This document shows positions 57,943 through 64,000 of a DNA stretch of 64,000 bases, in pieces; positions within the stretch are counted from its first letter, which is position 1, and the number at the start of each line of letters is the position of its first letter. The translations under genes and the position numbers were made by a program. Source of the DNA: Arabidopsis thaliana (lineage: Eukaryota; Streptophyta; Magnoliopsida; Brassicales; Brassicaceae); NCBI RefSeq assembly GCF_000001735.4, contig NC_003074.8:101-64100 (forward strand), given 5' to 3'. The notes beneath the pieces are model-generated. The model was not told where the DNA came from. It saw nothing but the letters and a program-made list of their open reading frames with translations, and did not search any database.

Positions 57943-58590
57943 ATGGTATATTTGCATAGCTCAATCTCGGTCTGCAATTCCGTCGACCCAATGATCATGT
58001 CTCACTCCTCACCTAAATCCAGAAACACCCGTAATAAATCTTCATCATCACCAACCTGTTCCAAATTCCCTGTCTGCGACGGATCTCAGTCCGCTGCTAT
58101 CGACGTCGTGATCCTTATCGCGGTCATCACCGCCTGCGGCTTCCTCTTCTTCCCTTACGTCAAACTCATCACCCTCAAATCGATTGAGGTCTTTTCAGAT
58201 CTCTCTCTTTTAGTCAAACAAGAGATTTTGCAGAACCCGATTGTGTATGGATCATTAGCTTTGAGTATCTTCTGTGCTGCCATCTCTACTTGGCTTGTTA
58301 TACTCTTGTGTACTATGCAGAGATGCGGCAAACCGAATTGTAAAGGCCTTAGGAAAGCTGTTGAGTTTGATATTCAGCTTGAGACTGAGGAATGCGTCAA
58401 GAGCTCCAGCAACAAGAGGGGAATGTTTGAGTTGCCTCGTGTTCATCACCGTGAATTGGAAGCTGAGCTGAAGAAGATGGCTCCGCCTAATGGGCGAGCC
58501 GTGCTTGTTTTCAGAGCGAGGTGTGGTTGTTCTGTAAGGAGATTAGTCGTTTCCGGGCCAAAGAAGCAGCAGAGGAAGATCAAGAAATGA
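57943..58590 (+). CDS. Two-span membrane protein (annotated as L34e-superfamily-like)
   Basis: One coding exon gives 215 residues from the first ATG. A Ser-rich cytosolic N-terminus precedes two hydrophobic spans, about 54-78 (DVVILIAVITACGFLFFPYV) and 99-124 (PIVYGSLALSIFCAAISTWL). A C-terminal part follows with paired cysteines (MQRCGKPNCKGL, RARCGCSVRR) and a basic tail (KKQQRKIKK). Arabidopsis annotation places such proteins in a ribosomal L34e superfamily, but two membrane spans make a ribosomal role unlikely. The Cys pairs may bind a metal. A second in-frame ATG at residue 17 is a possible alternative start. Function unknown; I recall At3g01170. It is divergent from the ESF1-like gene, with about 590 bp between start codons. 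Confidence 0.85.
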   Translation: MVYLHSSISVCNSVDPMIMSHSSPKSRNTRNKSSSSPTCSKFPVCDGSQSAAIDVVILIAVITACGFLFFPYVKLITLKSIEVFSDLSLLVKQEILQNPIVYGSLALSIFCAAISTWLVILLCTMQRCGKPNCKGLRKAVEFDIQLETEECVKSSSNKRGMFELPRVHHRELEAELKKMAPPNGRAVLVFRARCGCSVRRLVVSGPKKQQRKIKK

Positions 58591-59383
58591 ATAAGCGAAC
58601 AAAGTTATTATATATATAAAAAAAGGTTCAATCTTTGGAAATGAGATTGGATCACTACACTTTTCTTCGGTTAGTTTTATTCTCTCATACACACTCTTTT
58701 ACAAAAACTTATATATGTTATAGTCCATGTGTTTAAATAATGTACAATTGGAATAAGCATTGTAAGGATATTGTGGGAACCAGGTTATAGTGAAGAACAT
58801 TTTGGTTATACTCTCTGATTTGCTTGCTTTTTTTCGCATTCGGGATCGAGCCCTATCGAAATAGATATTGATGTTGAATATGGTATGATCTGGTTAGGTT
58901 TTCAATTGTGAAGGTTGCGAAAGAGATGTTACTTACATTGAAGAACATCATCATGTGTGTTTGTTAGTTTTCTATGTTCTTCATATGTGCGTTGTGATGG
59001 AGCTTGAGAAGTGATTAACAGTTACAACTATGGAGGGTCAAGTTGGCTCTTTTAATTAAAAAAGATGATTATAGCCAATACATGGCCTTATAGGTTTAGT
59101 TAATTCACTAAAGACGAATATTTTCTGTTACAAATTGAACAAGTTTAATTCAATATCCGGATAGTTCCAAACATGTTTAAAACCAAAGTCTTGGAACTGA
59201 TAGGAAAGAACACTCAAGATAATCAATTTGACCTTTTACCAACTTTATTTATTAATGATTAGTCTTGGGGGAAATATTTCAACAAGGCTCTTTCTCAGCA
59301 GCTTCTTCTTCTTCTTTATAAAGACACTCTCTTGAGTCTCTCTCTCTCTCTCCCCCCTCTCTCATCTCTCTCTCAGACATTTG
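58591..59383. other. Intergenic region with the DUF1666 gene promoter
   Basis: No gene. It ends with TATAAA at 59317-59322 and a strong CT microsatellite (59335-59374) directly before the next start codon, a typical plant TATA plus pyrimidine-patch core promoter. Confidence 0.55.
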
Positions 59384-62102
59384 ATGGCTTTACTCTCAGC
59401 ATGTTGGCTAATGATAGAATCCATAGTGATTCAAGATGGTTTCTTGAAATCGTCTTACATGAAATTATACATGCACCCTCTTGTTCTCTTTCTTTGTCAA
59501 CTTCTTATATGGCTTTATCTCTTCTTTTTATGGCTTCTCCCACCCTTTCAAGCTCTTTACAACGCCTTTTCATCGGTCTTGTTCACGTTCTCTAAGCTAG
59601 TTAGTAGTTCTTTCCGAGTCATTATGTTTAAAAAGGAGGTTACTTGTCATATTGAGTCTAGGCAAGAGATCAAGAATACCCTTGATAACTTGGAACTCTC
59701 TACAAGTACTCATAACCCGGTTCCTGCATTTAGCTTTTCGTTTAAATATCAAGTGGATAGTCATTTAAAAGTTCGTATATCTATGCAAAAAGGCAAGATT
59801 CTTGAAGAAGAAGAAGATGTGGATGATTTTTTCTATGAATATGATCAAGAAGATGTTGTTGAGCTTCTTGATGCTAAGGAGGTTGAGGAGGAACACGACG
59901 TTGACATTTTTGATGGTGTAAACATGGAGAAGAATCTTGAGTTCGAAATTCAAACTATGCCAATACATCAAGAAGATGAAGCTTCTTTAACCAACGATGA
60001 CGAAGAAGAAGAAATTGTAAACTCAGACGTGGAGAATGATCTATCTTTTCTAGTTTCTAGCAAAAGAGATCATCCCTCGCCTTTATCTATTGCAAGCTTG
60101 GATTCAGCGCTCCAAGATTCGGTTACGATAGAGAATATTCAAACACAAGGAGTTGAAGATGACCATGTATACAAGAAATATTGCGAAAGAATGAGATGGT
60201 ATGACATCCTCAGCCGCGATAGAAGCTATGGACTAAGTAAGTCTTTACTTTTATATCTAGATGACCAACATCAATAATATACAAAACCAAATCATTAATC
60301 TACAATTTACTAACCATATCCTAATTTCATTAGTAATTTTCTTTTTTTTTTGGGTCAAAATTCATGTTAATATTCATTTTTTTCATTTCTAGATGTGATC
60401 ACAAACCAACTAACGGCAAGTAGTTTGAGCTTATGGGGGAAAACGGCAGAGAAGAGGATAAAACAAAGCATGAAGAAGGACCTTGAGCTAGTCTATGTTG
60501 CTCAAGTGTGCTTGTCATGGGAAGCTCTTCAGCATCAGTACATTTTAGTGAGAGATAGTTCGAACCCCGCTGATTCGAGAGGCAGGTTCGATGATGATAT
60601 ATCTAGAGAGTTTCAGAACTTTCAGGTCTTGTTAGAGAGGTTCTTGGAAGATGAGAGGTGTGAAGGAAAACGAGTCTTGAGCTTTGTTCAAAGAAGATTT
60701 GAGTTGATTAGCTTCTTTCAAGTCCCAAGACTTTCGGGTAAATGACTCTACCTTATTTATCACAAACATTCACCTCATATATTAATAATACTAAGTAAGA
60801 ATTTTCTAAAATTATACTATAGATCTAAATATTACTTTTCTTGGTGGGTTACATCGAGTATAAATTGAGAGTTCATATAATATAATTTTTAATTACGTTG
60901 ATTGGAATCTTAGGAACCCAAATATATTCTTTTTAAAGTAATAACAAGTAATCTTTCTTTTTCTTATCAACTTATATAAAGATGTGGTCAAAAGATAAGT
61001 TTTAACAGATTTCTTGACTAAAGTCTAAAATCTCTCTATCAAGATTCATGACTTTACTCCTTAAGAAAACATTTTAAAATTCCGACATATTTCATTTTAG
61101 ATACGACTACCCTATCGATTATTATTTTTAAACAAAAACAAATAAAATACCTTATAATTTGGAATTGTTGTTTGTAATTCTAAAGAAACAGTCAAGTTTT
61201 GGTCTCTAACGGGTTATGTGTCGACAGAATCTGTCGACGTAAATTGGTAGATAAGTCACACAACTCACAAGTCACAGGAACAACCTTATCTACAATGCTT
61301 TTTAATCAATTATACTCTTGCAAATTGTCAACTCTATATGTTGACCAAGAAACAAATGTGCTTACGACGAAACTCAAAAGAAATTTCAAATTTAGAGGTT
61401 ACAATGATTTATCCATTGTGAAGTCATTTTTTGGTCGATTTCTCATGACATTGTAGCTTTGTTTTACGCATTTTTTTAACTAATTTATAGACTTTCCGTA
61501 TCTACTTTTTTTCTCAAAAGGATATAATAGAGAGGGACCTCATGAAGGAGAAAAAGAAAGACAGGGCAAACAAGTGTTGAAAGCAATAGAGACATGCATT
61601 GAAGTCTTTTATGACTTTGTGAAAGTAGACATTAAAAAACCTTTGATGTGGGAAAGACTTCAAAACTCTTTGGTTAATTCTCCTCTTATGGAATTGGAAG
61701 ATCCTAGAGACTTTAGGCTCTTTCTTGACCTAAAAATTTCACTCCAAAAGGTAATTTCCTATTACAGTCAATTAAAGACTTTAAACTTTCTATTAAGAAT
61801 ATTAATTAATATTTTGATTTGTGAAGAAGGAACAATTGTTGAAGGAAATGCAAGGGAACAAGAAGAAGATTTGGTTCAAGAAGAAATCTTTCAACATGGA
61901 TGAAGATAAGATTGAGAAAGATGAGCATTTTATGTTAGTGAGATGCATAACAATAGATTTAAAGCTCGTATCTAGGGTTTTACACATGCCTTTGGTCTCA
62001 TCTTCTCACCTCAAGTGGTGTCAACACAAGCTCGACAACATTCACATTAATGGTGACAAGATCTCTAAAACTTTCTCTCCTGTTTTATTCCCATCTTCTT
62101 GA
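59384..62102 (+). CDS. DUF1666 family protein
   Basis: Four exons, 59384-60236, 60393-60737, 61521-61750 and 61827-62102, encode 567 residues. A hydrophobic segment near the N-terminus (PLVLFLCQLLIWLYLFFLWL, about 26-50) suggests a membrane anchor. A very acidic, disordered region follows (EEEEDVDDFFYEYDQEDVV and DDEEEEIVNSDVEND). The conserved DUF1666 part starts near residue 255 (KKYCERMRWYDILSRDRSYG) and continues with LVYVAQVCLSWEALQHQY, RFQ/FQVLLERFLEDE-type helices, FYDFVKVD and SSSHLKWCQHKLDNI. No biochemical function is known for the domain. Exon 4 begins at a tandem GAAGAAG acceptor; the upstream AG is used. I recall At3g01175. It is convergent with starch synthase 2, with 253 bp between stops. 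Confidence 0.88.
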
Positions 62103-62355
62103 TTTCTTCAAGTTAGGGTTTTCACCATTTGTAAGTATTGTTTTACTTTGTCAAATCGTAATATCACTTTAAAATTACTAAGAGTGAGAGAGCAAGAGAT
62201 TAACAAGCTTGATCCTTTACCACAAGGAGCTTACATGGCATGAGAATTTGCCAAGCTCCAATGTAGCTTTATCACCAAATCTACACAACTAAGCTTCTTA
62301 ACAATTCCAAAGACATGTTCTTTATAGACAGTAAAAAAGGTAACTTTTATTTAAC

Positions 62356-63901
62356 TCACCAATGATACTTAGCAGCAACAAGAACTTCTTCGTACTTCTC
62401 TGCAGCATTATCCCAACTCAAATCCTGTGTCATTCCTCTTCTCTGAAGCCCTTCCCAACTCTCCTTATACTCTCTATATGTCAACAAACAGTTTCCTAAG
62501 GCATGAATCAACTTACCTGCTTCCGCGCTATCAAATGTCCAACCAAGACCCGTTTCACTATAGGGATCAAATTGTTGAACTGTATCCCTCAATCCTCCCA
62601 CGGCATGGACCACCGGAATGGTTCCATAGTTCATTGCGTAAAGCTGGTTTAGACCACACGGCTCAAATCTAGAAGGCATCAGCAATATGTCTGCACCAGC
62701 TGTTATTCTGTGTGCTGTTTTAACCGAGAATCCAACCCATCCCCGTGCTTTATCTCGATATTGATGCTCCATTTGTCTGAGGACCTCTTCAAGATCCGGT
62801 CGCCCTGTGCCTAACATAACCAGCTGAACATCCTGACTCATCATCCATGGAACCGCCTCAGCTATCAAATCAACACCTTTCTGGTGATCCAATCTTCCAA
62901 TAAAACCGATCAGCGGAACATCAGGCCGAACAGGCAAACCGAGCTCTTTCTGTAATGCAGCTTTACATTGGGGTTTACCAATGTGAAGATTCTCCAAGGA
63001 ATAGTTGGTATAATCATCAGAGTGCAAGTAAGTATCAAATTCTGGGTTCCATTCTTGTGTATCGATACCGTTCACAATTCCTCTAAATTTCCAGTCGTTT
63101 TCATTTATGATGTTATGCAGACCCCAACCTCCTTCTAAGGTCTTAACCTCCCAGGAGTATCCATGGCTAACAGTGAGAACTCTATCCGCAGCTTTTAGAC
63201 CAGCTGCAAAAATATTGAAGTGCTCACCTCCTACTGGGTCATATAACTTGAAGCTATCCAAGTAATGGCTCGGTAAATCCACGTAGGAGAAATCATCTAC
63301 CGGTCCCCGCCCCTAATTTTCCACCACTAGGTTATGCATACTTCTCTTGGATAGATAAGCATAAAGTAAGTCATTTCTACTGAGTGAAGAATTTACTAAC
63401 CTGATGAGCAATGTTATGAATTACAAGAACAGATCGTGTGTATTTCATTATTCCGTGATCCCGGTAATAGGCCTTCAGGTACACCGGTAGTAACGCAGTG
63501 TGCCAATCATTTGCTATAAAAGCCAAATTTCCATCACCATAACACACACCTCCACAAGGAACATACCACGGAACCTGAAACAAATCTCCAGAAACCAACA
63601 TTAGTATAAGAAGAAAGCTAAATATCGATTACCCGTTCACAATCTTGACGCAGAGGTTTACCTCAACAGCAGCCTTGCAAAATAAAACCATCCGCTTCAA
63701 GATATCCTGGATTCAATTATAACAAACTTAGTACATGTAGGCAGAAATTGATTTTTCGGTGAAGAACAGGGAGAATAAGATAAGTCTTACAAGTCGGTTT
63801 CCACCATAAATGTTATTACTCAGATGCCGAAATTCAGGGCTATCAATGAAAACAAAATCCACACCATCTATAAATGCATGGAAGTACATTACTTCCATAT
63901 C
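62356..63901 (-). CDS. SS2: Starch synthase 2, C-terminal part (cut by window edge)
   Basis: The last four exons are in the window (minus strand): 63901-63791, 63706-63662, 63574-63401 and 63312-62356, giving the C-terminal 428 residues. The 5' exons, transit peptide and N-terminal KTGGL ADP-glucose site lie beyond 64000. GT5 landmarks are [81 protein letters not shown] and [16 protein letters not shown]. The enzyme transfers glucose from ADP-glucose to amylopectin chains in plastids; SS2 extends short to intermediate chains. The last ~100 bp of the window look like intron. I recall At3g01180. Confidence 0.96.
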
Positions 63902-64000
63902 CTGCAGCAAAGTGTGCTCCACATGAAGTTTTCTCTACCTTGTCAAGGAATTTTAAATGGAAAAGAAGAAACTTTGAATGTTGATACATTAACAGCTTTT

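Overview
The window opens on the chromosome end itself: eight perfect CCCTAAA plant telomere units at positions 1-56, then about 170 bp of decayed telomere-like sequence, then unique DNA. The split genes use plant-type introns. Gene order and protein sequences match, from memory and without any search, the north end of Arabidopsis thaliana chromosome 3, so this is a nuclear flowering-plant subtelomere that becomes gene-dense within 2 kb of the telomere. I built the exon models by hand from GT-AG (one GC-AG) junctions that keep the reading frame. For many genes the resulting protein length agrees with the length I remember.

Layout. 1-1.7 kb: telomere, degenerate telomere and T-rich subtelomeric DNA. 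1.7-8 kb: a TPX2-family microtubule protein (-), a truncated UDP-glucose dehydrogenase fragment (+), the mitochondrial Fe-S scaffold ISU2 (+) and a two-finger C2H2 protein (+). 9-14.6 kb: galacturonosyltransferase GAUT13 (+), with uORFs in its leader, and the prenylated ubiquitin-fold protein MUB1 (+). 15.1-16.2 kb: a broken F-box/DUF295 gene (-). 16.7-20.3 kb: a plastid DUF4336 protein (-) and ENODL16 (+). 20.8-25.3 kb: a 4.5 kb AT-rich gap. 25.4-30.5 kb: WRKY58 (+) and a myristoylated CDK-like kinase (+). 31.3-38.3 kb: the SnRK1 catalytic subunit KIN10 (-) and the OSCA-type channel HYP1 (-). 39.1-41.8 kb: cystathionine gamma-synthase CGS1 (-), including its SAM-sensing arrest peptide. 42-46 kb: a MITE-like element and a tiny ATP synthase subunit e-like gene (-). 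46.5-47.8 kb: MYB106 (-), followed by 3.8 kb of intergenic DNA. 51.6-54.2 kb: PTB1 (+). 54.6-57.3 kb: an ESF1-like rRNA-processing factor (-). 57.9-62.1 kb: a two-span membrane protein (+) and a DUF1666 protein (+). 62.4-64 kb: the 3' part of starch synthase 2 (-), cut by the window edge.

These are independent eukaryotic genes, not an operon. Several touch energy and metabolic status: KIN10 (energy sensing), starch synthase 2, ATP synthase e, ISU2, CGS1 (methionine entry). I see no evidence that the cluster is functional.

The least explained signal is a pair of ~76-bp elements, 38832-38907 and 44180-44256, that flank the CGS1 region in the same orientation. They are about 77% identical by eye. 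Their ends form a 9-bp stem in which the one position that differs between copies has changed on both sides. A short stem-loop, conserved in both copies, follows at a similar distance. This suggests a structured RNA or a tRNA-derived element. Other notable points are repeats around the last intron of CGS1, overlapping uORFs in GAUT13, a GC-AG intron in the CDK-like kinase, a candidate poison exon in PTB1 and a site II cluster upstream of the ATP synthase e gene.
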